A DNA stretch of 7,282 nucleotides from Campylobacteraceae bacterium (GTDB lineage: Bacteria > Campylobacterota > Campylobacteria > Campylobacterales > Campylobacteraceae): positions 1 through 7,282 of the forward strand of contig JAISNG010000107.1 in NCBI GenBank assembly GCA_031276365.1. Direction: 5' to 3'. Both the position numbers and the translations under genes were made by a program. Of the stretch, positions 1 to 6,525 are shown one piece after another. Position 1 is the first letter of the stretch. Every line of letters begins with the position of its first letter. The notes under the pieces are model-generated. The model worked only from the letters and a program-made list of their open reading frames with translations. It was not told the DNA's origin and searched no databases.

Positions 1-209
1 GATACTCTCTTTGCACTCATAATCAACCTCATTCAACGAATCGTAACCTGAACCCAAATCAATACCAATTTTAAAAAAAGTTTGGATGCGCTCTCATCTT
101 TTTACATGTCAAATTACAGCATCTAATTGGTTTGAAACGTTTGTGTTGTTTATTTCTGCGCTGAAGTTATCGCCGCGAAAAACAGAAAAAAGGTAAGAAT
201 TTTATGCAT
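1..209 (-). pseudogene. Broken gene for an exported protein (5' part; runs off the window)
   Basis: Reading leftward from the ATG at 209, the first 18 codons give MHKILTFFLFFAAITSAQ. This is a textbook Sec signal peptide: one Lys, a hydrophobic core, and a TSA|Q-like cleavage site. One codon later the frame ends at a TAA (152-150). Moving to the frame that begins at 156 restores a protein-like reading (EINNTNVSNQLDAVI). It is interrupted by TGA at 111-109 and 96-94, then reads ERIQTFFKIGIDLGSGYDS and onward to the window edge with no further stop. A single lost base near 156 plus two point mutations would explain the pattern. The ATG lies 24 bp beyond the pdxA stop on the same strand, so it may once have been co-transcribed with pdxA. 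No strong ribosome site is visible (only a TAAGTA-like stretch). The protein family is not recognised. The main alternative is chance reading in intergenic DNA, but the clean signal peptide argues against that. Confidence 0.5.
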
Positions 210-233
210 GTGTACTTATCAATTTTGTTGCAT

Positions 234-1166
234 TTAAAAATCCAGCACGGGTTTTTCGCTAAGTTTTACCGCCTCTTTTACGGCGTTGATGTAACTTTTC
301 AGAGAAGGATTTTTGTCTTTATAGGCTATATCAAAAGCTGTGCCGTGGTCAACCGAAGTACGCGTGATTGGAAGTCCCAAGGTTATATTTACGCTCTCAT
401 CGAAATAGAGCGCTTTTAGCGGTATCAATCCCTGGTCGTGGTACATGCAGACAAAATATCGGCACTTTTCAAGACTTTTAGACGTAAATGCGCTGTCGGG
501 CACGAGTGGACCAAAAAAGACATTTTTGCCAATCTCATCATTTGCCCTTTTTATCGCTTTTGCTATTTTTATCTCCTCATATCCAAGCACTTCGCCGTCT
601 CCTGCATGAGGATTTAATCCTAAAACACCGATATGAGCGACTCTCAAAGCTTCGTATGAGTTAATAAAAAATCTATGCAAAGCCTTTGTTTTTATCTGTT
701 CACTTACATCTTTAAGCGGTATATGATGCGTGAAAAGCAGTGTAAAAAGATTCTTGCAGCCAATCATCATAACAGCCTCACATCCGAGCATATCCTCAAG
801 CGCGTCCGTGTGTCCTTTATAGACGATGCCTGCCAGATTCCACGCCTCCTTGTTTATCGGCAGCGTTACAACAGCGGCGGCATTTTTAGTTTTGGCTAAA
901 GCTACCGCTGTAGTAAATGAGTCAAACGAAGCCTCTCCTGCCTTTGCCGAAACGATTGACGGAGTTATCTCAAACGCCTCTCCGCACTCTTCGGTGGCAA
1001 AATCCATCGGTACATTCAAGCCCAAAAGAGCCGCTCCCCACTGAAGCATTGTTTCGTTTATGCAGTATATCGGGCTGCACATGGTTTTTACCTCATCATG
1101 AGCCCTCAATGCTATCTCAAGTCCTATGCCGTTCAAATCGCCGATGCTTACCGCGATTTTTTTCAT
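234..1166 (-). CDS. pdxA: 4-hydroxythreonine-4-phosphate dehydrogenase PdxA
   Basis: PdxA oxidises 4-phosphohydroxy-L-threonine with NAD(P)+. The product loses CO2 to give the aminoketone that PdxJ condenses with deoxyxylulose 5-phosphate in cytosolic vitamin B6 synthesis. Family signatures are present in order: an N-terminal SIGDLNGIGLEI (residues 7-18; E. coli has GDPAGIG here), LPINKEAWNLAGIVYKGHT (102-120), GLNPHAGDG (183-191), GPLVPDSAF (219-227), and YHDQGLIPLK followed by NITLGLPITRTSVDHGTAFD (242-279). The three metal-ligand histidines of the family correspond to H148, H187 and H243. At 310 residues it is somewhat shorter than E. coli PdxA (about 329) but has every motif. Its ATG overlaps the pdxJ TGA as ATGA (1166-1163), indicating translational coupling with pdxJ, the first gene of the pair. 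The stop is TAA at 236-234. No clear hairpin terminator follows. Confidence 0.97.
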   Translation of the reverse strand: MKKIAVSIGDLNGIGLEIALRAHDEVKTMCSPIYCINETMLQWGAALLGLNVPMDFATEECGEAFEITPSIVSAKAGEASFDSFTTAVALAKTKNAAAVVTLPINKEAWNLAGIVYKGHTDALEDMLGCEAVMMIGCKNLFTLLFTHHIPLKDVSEQIKTKALHRFFINSYEALRVAHIGVLGLNPHAGDGEVLGYEEIKIAKAIKRANDEIGKNVFFGPLVPDSAFTSKSLEKCRYFVCMYHDQGLIPLKALYFDESVNITLGLPITRTSVDHGTAFDIAYKDKNPSLKSYINAVKEAVKLSEKPVLDF

Positions 1167-1942
1167 CTTATCGCCTCTCGCATTTTAGTTATCGCCTCCT
1201 CAAGTCCCCAAAAAACGCTTCGTGCGATGATACTTTGACCGATATTTAACTCCCTTATCTCTTTTATCTCCGCTATATTTTTTACATTATAGTAGTTCAG
1301 TCCATGACCTGCCGCGACCAAAAGTCCCAGCTTGTCGGCTTCAACGGCGGCGTTTATAATCTCTTTGAGTGATTTTTCCAAAAGTATGTGAAGTTTGTCA
1401 GGATTTAATTCAAGGCTTTTTATGGAGTTATGAGTATAGCGCAGATTTGTATGGAGCATCGCGTATATGTTGGCATATTTTCCCGTGTGAAGTTCTATCC
1501 ACTTCACGCCAAGTTCGCTTGAGAAATTGACCGCTTCTGGCGTCGGGTCTATAAAAAGCGAAACATCTATATTCTCCTTTTTAAACTCATTGCATGCAAT
1601 CTTTAATTTTTCAAAATATCTCTTCACGTCAAGTCCGCCCTCAGTCGTAACCTCCTCGCGTTTTTCAGGTACCAGAGTAACACGCGCAGGTTTTGCTTTT
1701 AAGGCTGTTTGTATTATCTCATCTGCAAGAGAACATTCAAGATTGACGCTCATGAAGGCATTTTTGACAACTGCGAACAAATCCTCATCATGAATATGCC
1801 GTCTATCTTCGCGCAGGTGTATTGTGATTTGGTCTGCTCCGCACTTTTTCAAAATCGGCAGTGCATCCAAAGGATTTGGGTCATTTGTCTTTCTGGCTTC
1901 TCTAAGGTAAGCGATATGGTCAATATTTACGCCGAGCAACAC
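1163..1942 (-). CDS. pdxJ: Pyridoxine 5'-phosphate synthase PdxJ
   Basis: PdxJ closes the pyridine ring from 1-deoxy-D-xylulose 5-phosphate and 3-amino-2-oxopropyl phosphate, the product of neighbouring PdxA, giving pyridoxine 5'-phosphate. The 259-residue protein is a TIM barrel of normal length. It opens with the signature LLGVNIDHIAYLREAR (residues 2-17), followed by QITIHLREDRRHIHDEDLF (38-56), an ECSLADE stretch near 70-76, TLVPEKREEVTTEGGLD (90-106), and a C-terminal VAAGHGLNYYNV plus LNIGQSIIARSVFWGLE. The start is GTG at 1942-1940. It is chosen because the protein begins exactly where the family does and because AAGGA (1955-1951) lies 8 nt upstream. It is the promoter-proximal gene of the minus-strand pdxJ-pdxA pair and is divergent from ilvB. 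The pair indicates the DXP-dependent B6 route rather than PdxS/PdxT. Confidence 0.97.
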   Translation of the reverse strand: MLLGVNIDHIAYLREARKTNDPNPLDALPILKKCGADQITIHLREDRRHIHDEDLFAVVKNAFMSVNLECSLADEIIQTALKAKPARVTLVPEKREEVTTEGGLDVKRYFEKLKIACNEFKKENIDVSLFIDPTPEAVNFSSELGVKWIELHTGKYANIYAMLHTNLRYTHNSIKSLELNPDKLHILLEKSLKEIINAAVEADKLGLLVAAGHGLNYYNVKNIAEIKEIRELNIGQSIIARSVFWGLEEAITKMREAIR

Positions 1943-1968
1943 GGTTGTTTTCCTTATTATTAATTAAG

Positions 1969-1980
1969 ATTATAATTATA
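1969..1980 (-). promoter_or_regulatory. Likely -10 region for pdxJ-pdxA
   Basis: The minus strand carries two adjacent perfect TATAAT hexamers (1980-1975 and 1974-1969), 27-38 nt upstream of the GTG start and just ahead of the AAGGA ribosome site. There is no good -35 hexamer. That is normal for the vegetative promoters of Campylobacterota, which often rely on the -10 and T-rich phasing. Which hexamer is used cannot be told from sequence. Confidence 0.55.
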
Positions 1981-2084
1981 TCAAAATAATATCCGCTCAC
2001 TGCAAAATCTTTCCAAAACGAAACACAAAAATGGACAATAGCGCGATTTTTACGTATAAAACATTAAGTTCAGACTTTTTTAGA

Positions 2085-2113
2085 TATAATTTATCCCTTT
2101 AATCATAAGGAGA
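2085..2113 (+). promoter_or_regulatory. Likely -10 and ribosome site for ilvB-ilvH-lpxD
   Basis: A perfect TATAAT lies at 2085-2090, preceded by a TTTTTTAGA run, and AAGGAGA at 2107-2113 sits 4 nt before the ilvB ATG. Transcription would start near 2097, leaving a leader of only about 20 nt. There is therefore no room for a peptide-coding attenuator or a T-box downstream of this promoter. A second, weaker TATAAA at 2055-2060 could give a longer leader. The upstream half of the 1943-2117 interval is otherwise unremarkable AT-rich DNA. Confidence 0.55.
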
Positions 2114-2117
2114 TGTA

Positions 2118-3809
2118 ATGAATATCAGCGGTTCACAGATGATAATTGAAGCATTGCATAAAGAGGGCGTCAAGGTTGTTTTCGGTTATCCGGGAGGCGC
2201 GATGCTTAATGTCTATGATGAGCTTTACAGACAAAAATATTTTGAACATATATTGACTCGTCATGAACAAGCCGCAGTTCACGCCGCAGATGGATACGCG
2301 AGAGCTTCAGGAAAGGTAGGCGTTGCGTTTGTTACAAGCGGTCCTGGCTTTACAAATGCGGTAACTGGACTCGCTACAGCTTATATGGACTCCACTCCGC
2401 TGGTCTTAATAAGCGCAAATGTCGCCATGTCTCTGATAGGCACAGATGCTTTTCAAGAGATTGACGCTGTTGGTATAAGCCGTCCATGCGTTAAACATAA
2501 CTATTTTGTAAGAAATGTTGAAGAGCTGCCGCGTATACTAAAAGAGGCTTTTTATATAGCAAGTACAGGAAGACCAGGACCTGTTCATATTGATGTGCCA
2601 AAAGACGTAACAGCAAGCGTTGGTAAGTTCGTATATCCTGACGAGATAACCATGCAGACATACAAACCAACATATAAGGGAAATTCACGTCAAATAAAAA
2701 AGGCGGTTGATGCGATAGCGCTTTCATCGCGTCCGGTTCTTTATCTTGGCGGCGGAATTGTAAGCTCAAACGCTTCGGATGCTGTGCGAAAATTTGTCAA
2801 ACTCACGCAGATTCCATGTGTTGAAACTCTTATGGCAAGAGGCGTTTTGCCGCATGATGAGCCGCTTTTGCTCGGAATGGTCGGCATGCACGGCACTTAT
2901 GCGGCAAATATGGCGATGAGCGAGGCTGACTTGATGATAGCTTTTGGTGCGAGATTTGACGATAGAGTTACTGGGAAACTCAGCGAATTTGCAAAAAACG
3001 CGAAAATCATACATATAGATATAGACCCAAGCTCCATAGGCAAACTTGTGGATATAGACTTTCCGATTGTCGGCGATGTTGGAAGCGTGCTTGATAATAT
3101 GATAGAACTTGCGGGCGAAAAGATTGATGCGAAAAGATACCATGAATGGCGTGGTATCTTAAAAAGATATGCCGATATCCATCCGCTAAGATACGAAGAT
3201 TCCGATACGGTTTTGAAACCGCAGTGGGTTATAGAGTATATTGGCAAAACTTTGGGCGATAAAGCCATCATAACTACAGACGTCGGACAGCATCAGATGT
3301 GGACGGCGCAATTTTATCCATTCGCAAAAGCGCGCCAATTGATAACAAGCGGCGGGCTTGGCACTATGGGATTTGGTCTGCCTGCGGCTATGGGCGTTAA
3401 AAAGGCGTTCACTGATAAAATCTCTATAAATTTTGTAGGAGACGGCGGCATTTTGATGAATATTCAAGAGATAATGACATCTGTCGCATCAAACATTCCT
3501 GTTGTAAATATCATCTTGAATAACAGATTTTTAGGAATGGTCCGCCAATGGCAGACATTTTTTTATGGCAAACGTTACTCTCAAACAGACCTTGATTCAC
3601 AGCCTGATTTTGTAAAATTAGCTGAGAGTTTCGGTGGATTGGGCTTTAAGGTTAGGACAAAAGATGAATTTAAAAAGGCTTTAGACAGCGCTGTTAAAAG
3701 CAATAAAATAGCCCTAATAGACGTTGAGATAGACAGAATGGAGAACGTTTTGCCGATGGTTCCATCGGGCGGTTCGCTTTGCAATATGATATTAGAGTAT
3801 AAGGATTAA
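2118..3809 (+). CDS. ilvB: Acetolactate synthase, large catalytic subunit
   Basis: This is a ThDP- and FAD-dependent enzyme joining two pyruvates to 2-acetolactate (valine/leucine route), or pyruvate and 2-oxobutyrate (isoleucine route). The 563 residues show all three domains: an N-terminal pyrimidine-binding domain with FGYPGGAMLNVYDEL (22-36) and the catalytic glutamate E50 in RHEQAAVHAADGYARASGK; a central FAD domain with FGARFDDRVTGK (276-287) and HIDIDPSSIGK (299-309); and a C-terminal ThDP domain with the GDGGILMNIQE to ILNN metal/ThDP motif (441-469), then LGMVRQWQ (472-479) containing the tryptophan known for inhibitor contact in this family. The length is typical. It also resembles E. 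coli IlvI, and the choice between the symbols ilvB and ilvI is a naming matter. AAGGAGA at 2107-2113 supports the ATG. The regulatory subunit gene follows after 3 bp. Confidence 0.97.
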   Translation: MNISGSQMIIEALHKEGVKVVFGYPGGAMLNVYDELYRQKYFEHILTRHEQAAVHAADGYARASGKVGVAFVTSGPGFTNAVTGLATAYMDSTPLVLISANVAMSLIGTDAFQEIDAVGISRPCVKHNYFVRNVEELPRILKEAFYIASTGRPGPVHIDVPKDVTASVGKFVYPDEITMQTYKPTYKGNSRQIKKAVDAIALSSRPVLYLGGGIVSSNASDAVRKFVKLTQIPCVETLMARGVLPHDEPLLLGMVGMHGTYAANMAMSEADLMIAFGARFDDRVTGKLSEFAKNAKIIHIDIDPSSIGKLVDIDFPIVGDVGSVLDNMIELAGEKIDAKRYHEWRGILKRYADIHPLRYEDSDTVLKPQWVIEYIGKTLGDKAIITTDVGQHQMWTAQFYPFAKARQLITSGGLGTMGFGLPAAMGVKKAFTDKISINFVGDGGILMNIQEIMTSVASNIPVVNIILNNRFLGMVRQWQTFFYGKRYSQTDLDSQPDFVKLAESFGGLGFKVRTKDEFKKALDSAVKSNKIALIDVEIDRMENVLPMVPSGGSLCNMILEYKD

Positions 3810-3812
3810 GAG

Positions 3813-4283
3813 ATGGAAGAGATAAGACGTGTAATTTCCGTTATAGTTTCAAATGAACACGGTGTTTTGTCGAGGATTTCCGGACTTTTCGCGGGGCGCG
3901 GCTACAATATAGATTCACTCACGGTAGCGCCCATTCCGAATACAAGTCTGTCCCGCTTTACAATAGTAACATTCGGAAGTGCTAAAGTGCTGGAACAGAT
4001 AGTCAAACAGCTTCACAAATTAATACCGACCTACAAAGTCATAGAGTCAGGCGAATTTATAGAAAAAGAGATGGCGCTTGTCAAAATCCCTCTTAACGAG
4101 AGATTTGACGGACTTGACGCTATCCTCAAAGCCTACAACGGCGTTATAGCAAACAGCGGCGAGGATTATATCGTCGTCATGGTAGCCGATGATACGGCAA
4201 GAGTCGCGGGCTTTTTGAAAGCCGTCAAAAAATACAATCCGACCGACATAGTGCGAAGCGGCTCGGTTGCGATGGATGTGTAG
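3813..4283 (+). CDS. ilvH: Acetolactate synthase, small regulatory subunit
   Basis: IlvH binds the large subunit, raises its activity and mediates valine feedback inhibition. Its 156 residues match the usual small-subunit size. An N-terminal ACT domain covers about 5-80: RRVISVIVSNEHGVLSRISG, then GRGYNIDSLTVAP, then SRFTIVT. The loop residues N14, G17 and N32 correspond to the valine-site asparagines and glycine described for E. coli IlvH. The second half has EMALVKIPLNER (86-97) and ends with DIVRSGSVAMDV, the usual C-terminal IlvN/IlvH pattern. The ribosome site AAGGA (3801-3805) lies inside the last codons of ilvB, and only 3 bp separate the genes, so the two subunits are likely coupled in translation. 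The TAG stop directly abuts the lpxD ATG. Confidence 0.97.
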   Translation: MEEIRRVISVIVSNEHGVLSRISGLFAGRGYNIDSLTVAPIPNTSLSRFTIVTFGSAKVLEQIVKQLHKLIPTYKVIESGEFIEKEMALVKIPLNERFDGLDAILKAYNGVIANSGEDYIVVMVADDTARVAGFLKAVKKYNPTDIVRSGSVAMDV

Positions 4284-5234
4284 ATGAAACTTTCTGACAT
4301 TTGCGCCCGATTTTCATGGAGTTATGAGGGCGAAGATAGAGAGATAAGCGGACTTCAAACATTTGAAAATGCCGCGTCAGAACATATAGTATATCTTGAA
4401 AATGAAAAGTTTTTGGAGGGGCTTAAAAACACAAAGGCGGGCGCGGCGATAGTCTATGAGAGATTTAAATCGCTTGTACCAAAAACCTGCGCTATTATCG
4501 TAAGTCCAAATCCACATCTTTATATGGCATATTTAAGCGCTGTTTTCACACCTAAAGTTATAAATTCTACCGACAAAAAGCCCATTATTGACAAAAGCGC
4601 GGTTGTGATACCAAATGCATATATTGGCAACGGCGCGGTTATAGGGGCAAACGTTACGATAATGGCTGGAGCTTACATCGGTGAAAATGTTGTAGTGGGC
4701 GAGGGGACGATAATACACCCCAACGCCGTAGTTTACAACAACTCCATCATCGGCAAAAGGTGTCATTTGTTGGCAAACTGTGTCATTGGCAGCGACGGCT
4801 TTGGGTACGCGCACACAAAAGAGGGTGTACATGTAAAGATTTATCATCTTGGAAATGTGATTTTGGAAGATGATGTGGAAGTTGGTGCATGTACAACAAT
4901 TGACAGAGCGGTTTTTGGCTCTACACGTATAAAAAAAGGGACAAAGATAGACAATCTTGTACAAATAGGTCATAACTGCGAACTTGGCGAACACTGCATC
5001 ATAGTTTCGCAAACAGGACTTGCCGGCAGCTCTGTACTTGGCAGAAACGTTGTCATGGGCGGACAGAGCGCAACCTCTGGACATTTAAAAATAGGTGATT
5101 TTACATTCATCGCCGCACGCGGAGGAGTTACAAAAAACGTTGAAGGCGGCAAAACTTACAGCGGATTTCCACTCATGCTTCACAAAGAGTGGCTGAAAAT
5201 GCAGGCAAAACTCTCATCTTTTTTAAAAAAATAG
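4284..5234 (+). CDS. lpxD: UDP-3-O-acylglucosamine N-acyltransferase LpxD
   Basis: LpxD moves a 3-hydroxyacyl chain from acyl carrier protein to the 2-amine of UDP-3-O-acyl-glucosamine, the third step of lipid A synthesis, on the cytoplasmic side. The 316-residue protein has the N-terminal LpxD uridine-binding domain (about 1-95, including [10 protein letters not shown]) and a left-handed parallel beta-helix of hexapeptide repeats (about 100-275: [20 protein letters not shown] and similar). Within the helix are the family's GSDGFGY (169-175) and [17 protein letters not shown], in which H230 corresponds to the catalytic His239 of E. coli. A short helical tail (299-316) binds acyl carrier protein in the family. 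It is a little shorter than E. coli LpxD (341). It starts with no gap after ilvH, so it is co-transcribed with amino-acid genes; this ilv-lpxD linkage is familiar in Campylobacterota. No convincing terminator follows. Confidence 0.96.
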   Translation: MKLSDICARFSWSYEGEDREISGLQTFENAASEHIVYLENEKFLEGLKNTKAGAAIVYERFKSLVPKTCAIIVSPNPHLYMAYLSAVFTPKVINSTDKKPIIDKSAVVIPNAYIGNGAVIGANVTIMAGAYIGENVVVGEGTIIHPNAVVYNNSIIGKRCHLLANCVIGSDGFGYAHTKEGVHVKIYHLGNVILEDDVEVGACTTIDRAVFGSTRIKKGTKIDNLVQIGHNCELGEHCIIVSQTGLAGSSVLGRNVVMGGQSATSGHLKIGDFTFIAARGGVTKNVEGGKTYSGFPLMLHKEWLKMQAKLSSFLKK

Positions 5235-5750
5235 GCTTAAATACAAACACGAAAGTTGTTTTGCAAGAGCTTTGGGCGCTACACGGAGATTATTTAATTT
5301 GTCATACCAGTGCAAGCAATACAACGGCAAGTATCCTCTCACCGTTATTCACACGCAAACAATATAACGTTTTATGAAGGCAAAGGCATTGAAGTTCAAG
5401 AATGCAAAAATCCAAAAAACAGTAAACGGTAAAATATAGCAATGTATTTACTTACATTTAGCCGCGGAAATGACAGGTTATTTGTCGTTGGTTTTACCAC
5501 AGAATAAGCAAATCTCTTTTGCAAGGCAAAATGTTTTCGCAAAAGTAATAAATACCACTTGTAACGAAATGACGGGGGACGCAGAAATAACAAAACGCAC
5601 ACCTTTTTATGTAAACCAAAAATTACAAAACACTCCATGACAACTATTTACGCCATTCCAACACGAGCGATACAACGTCATCAAGAGGCAAATAGTTACC
5701 AAAAGTAACTTGTATATTCTTTTTATCATTTTTGCAAACGAACGCGAGTA

Positions 5751-5817
5751 AGAGAATAAAAAGTTTTACCAATATTTGCGAGGCAGGCTGATATCCAAAA
5801 TCTACTTTTTATTCTCT
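5751..5817. repeat. 14-bp perfect inverted repeat with 39-nt spacer
   Basis: The left arm AGAGAATAAAAAGT (5751-5764) is the exact reverse complement of the right arm at 5804-5817. A second, outer pair AAGAGGCAA (5683-5691) and TTGCCTCTT (5824-5832) brackets it. CAATATTTGC occurs twice in direct orientation, once inside the spacer (5770-5779) and once just outside (5841-5850). The stem is AT-rich and is not followed by a tidy U-tract on either strand, so it is not a typical intrinsic terminator. It might be a remnant of a small mobile repeat or a bidirectional 3'-end structure. Confidence 0.6.
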
Positions 5818-5879
5818 CAAAAATTGCCTCTTTTTGCAGACAATATTTGCAGCAAATTTACATTCATAAGATTGCGCAC

Positions 5880-5912
5880 AAAAAACAGAGCAGAGCGGTA
5901 TATGCGCTGTTT
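5880..5912 (-). terminator. Likely intrinsic terminator of the NlpC/P60 gene
   Basis: On the minus strand, 12 nt beyond the TAG stop of the NlpC/P60 gene, AAACAG (5912-5907) can pair with CTGTTT (5888-5883). The transcript then continues into a run of T giving six U in all (5885-5880). An alternative inner stem AGCG/CGCT (5894-5897 with 5905-5908, 7-nt loop) can form in the same stretch. The stem is modest, but position and U-tract fit a Rho-independent terminator. Confidence 0.45.
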
Positions 5913-5924
5913 ATTGGGCAAAAG

Positions 5925-6425
5925 CTATTTCACTCTTCCGCCTGATATCCACGCGTTTTTGTAGTATGTTTCATCAAGCGAATTTATCATAACGCCTTTT
6001 GACGTACTTGCATGTACAAATTTGCCGTCTTTAAGATATATGCCGACATGATTTGGGTTTTTTTTACTGCCGCCGTCAGTCCTGAAAAAGACCAAATCGC
6101 CCTCGCGCAGGCTTGAACGTTCTATTTTTACGGCATCTTTTTTGAACATTTCGGCTGATGAGCGGCTTAAATTTTTGCCGTACACATCTTTATATACAGC
6201 TATTACAAATCCAGAGCAGTCAACTCCATTTTTTGTAGTTCCACCCATTTTATACGGAGTTCCGAGCCATTTTGAGGATGTGGAGTAGAGCCGTACATTC
6301 TCTTTTTGCGTGATTTTCACGCCAAACCGTCTTGACAAATCATCTGTACTTTGATAAATATTTTTCGTCCCACAGGCACTAAAAAACAGTATAATCATGA
6401 TAAAAAATACAAAACTTTTTCCCAC
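5925..6425 (-). CDS. NlpC/P60 cell-wall endopeptidase lipoprotein (Spr/MepS-like)
   Basis: This is a predicted outer-membrane-anchored cysteine peptidase that cuts peptidoglycan peptide bridges, like E. coli Spr/MepS. Counting from the GTG at 6425, the 166 residues start with MGKSFVFFIMIILFFSAC, a lipoprotein signal whose C18 would be lipidated. The -3 residue is Phe, which is less usual. The NlpC/P60 domain spans about 45-164: WLGTPYKMGG, then GVDCSGFV with catalytic C70, LREGDLVFFR, NPNHVGIYL with H126, and KFVHASTSKGV with H138. It matches the E. coli family pattern closely. An in-frame ATG exists at 6461 and would add 12 residues. I prefer GTG because GGAG (6434-6431) lies 5 nt upstream, the signal peptide is more compact, and the likely promoter leaves almost no leader for the ATG. 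It is convergent with lpxD and divergent from the ferredoxin gene. Confidence 0.9.
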   Translation of the reverse strand: MGKSFVFFIMIILFFSACGTKNIYQSTDDLSRRFGVKITQKENVRLYSTSSKWLGTPYKMGGTTKNGVDCSGFVIAVYKDVYGKNLSRSSAEMFKKDAVKIERSSLREGDLVFFRTDGGSKKNPNHVGIYLKDGKFVHASTSKGVMINSLDETYYKNAWISGGRVK

Positions 6426-6430
6426 AAAAA

Positions 6431-6436
6431 CTCCGC
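6431..6436 (-). promoter_or_regulatory. Ribosome site that decides the NlpC/P60 start
   Basis: GCGGAG on the minus strand (6436-6431) is followed by TTTTT and the GTG at 6425-6423. The upstream ATG at 6461-6459 has only ATAAATTTT-type sequence before it. This favours the GTG start and an 18-residue lipoprotein signal including the cysteine. Confidence 0.55.
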
Positions 6437-6473
6437 TTTTTGAAATGCTAAAATATATCATAAAATTTATAAA

Positions 6474-6502
6474 ATTATCTTACGATTTTCATGACTTGAC
6501 AA
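6474..6502 (-). promoter_or_regulatory. Likely promoter of the NlpC/P60 gene
   Basis: On the minus strand TTGTCA (6502-6497) and GATAAT (6479-6474) are 17 nt apart, each one mismatch from the sigma-70 consensus. Transcription would begin near 6467, about 42 nt before the preferred GTG. The -35 overlaps the -35 of the divergent ferredoxin promoter. A second possible -10, TATGAT at 6462-6457, would start even further downstream and exclude the ATG at 6461. Confidence 0.4.
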
Positions 6503-6525
6503 AAGGCTTTAAAATATATTAGAAT
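6496..6525 (+). promoter_or_regulatory. Likely promoter of the ferredoxin operon
   Basis: A perfect TTGACA (6496-6501) and TAGAAT (6520-6525) are separated by 18 nt, about 30 nt ahead of the TTG start. A consensus -35 is uncommon in Campylobacterota, so this would be a comparatively strong promoter. Its -10 lies inside a palindrome (see next entry), which suggests repression when a regulator is bound. Confidence 0.5.

Larger units (their letters stand above)
5235..5924. other. 690-bp stretch with no convincing intact gene
   Basis: The stretch lies between the convergent lpxD and NlpC/P60 genes. No reading frame combines a ribosome site, a sensible start and a recognisable family. The plus-strand frame starting at 5236 has only four stops (5365, 5437, 5638, 5749) before 5962. 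My rough estimate from base composition is about 16, so a decayed gene is possible. Small perfect hairpins occur: AATGTA/TACATT (5441-5446, 5453-5458), CTTTTGC/GCAAAAG (5516-5522, 5539-5545) and AGTTAC/GTAACT (5694-5699, 5705-5710). A larger inverted repeat (5751-5817) is listed separately. No tRNA, rRNA, tmRNA, SRP or RNase P signature was recognised. Confidence 0.6.

Noticed and set aside
1..20. Minus-strand ATG at 20 (reads MSAKRV...) with GAGG 6 nt upstream, as the start of a new gene running off the window
   Set aside because: Only six codons are visible. The overlapping frame from 93 to 3 continues the broken secreted-protein reading and explains more of the sequence. It remains possible.
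94..111. Two in-frame TGA codons close together, as a hint of TGA recoding (selenocysteine, Trp or Gly)
   Set aside because: TGA serves as a normal stop for pdxJ and the ferredoxin in this window. The frame also needs a base inserted to connect to the signal peptide, so decay is simpler. No selenocysteine hairpin was seen.
1943..2117. Leader peptide or attenuator ahead of ilvB
   Set aside because: The likely -10 leaves only about 20 nt of leader, and no short frame rich in Ile, Val or Leu codons with a terminator hairpin is present.
5189..5377. Plus-strand 62-codon open frame overlapping the end of lpxD
   Set aside because: It begins inside lpxD in another frame, has no ribosome site, and matches no family I recognise.
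5396..5638. Minus-strand 80-codon open frame in the gap
   Set aside because: There is no ribosome site, the composition is biased and rich in aromatic and basic residues, and it passes through the GTCATTTC-like repeat remnants typical of spurious frames.
5607..5729. Minus-strand 40-codon frame starting MIKRIYKLLLVTICLLM, like a lipoprotein signal
   Set aside because: The start is hydrophobic and signal-like, but there is no ribosome site and it ends after 40 codons without a domain. It overlaps a hairpin and the inverted-repeat area. Chance is the simpler explanation.
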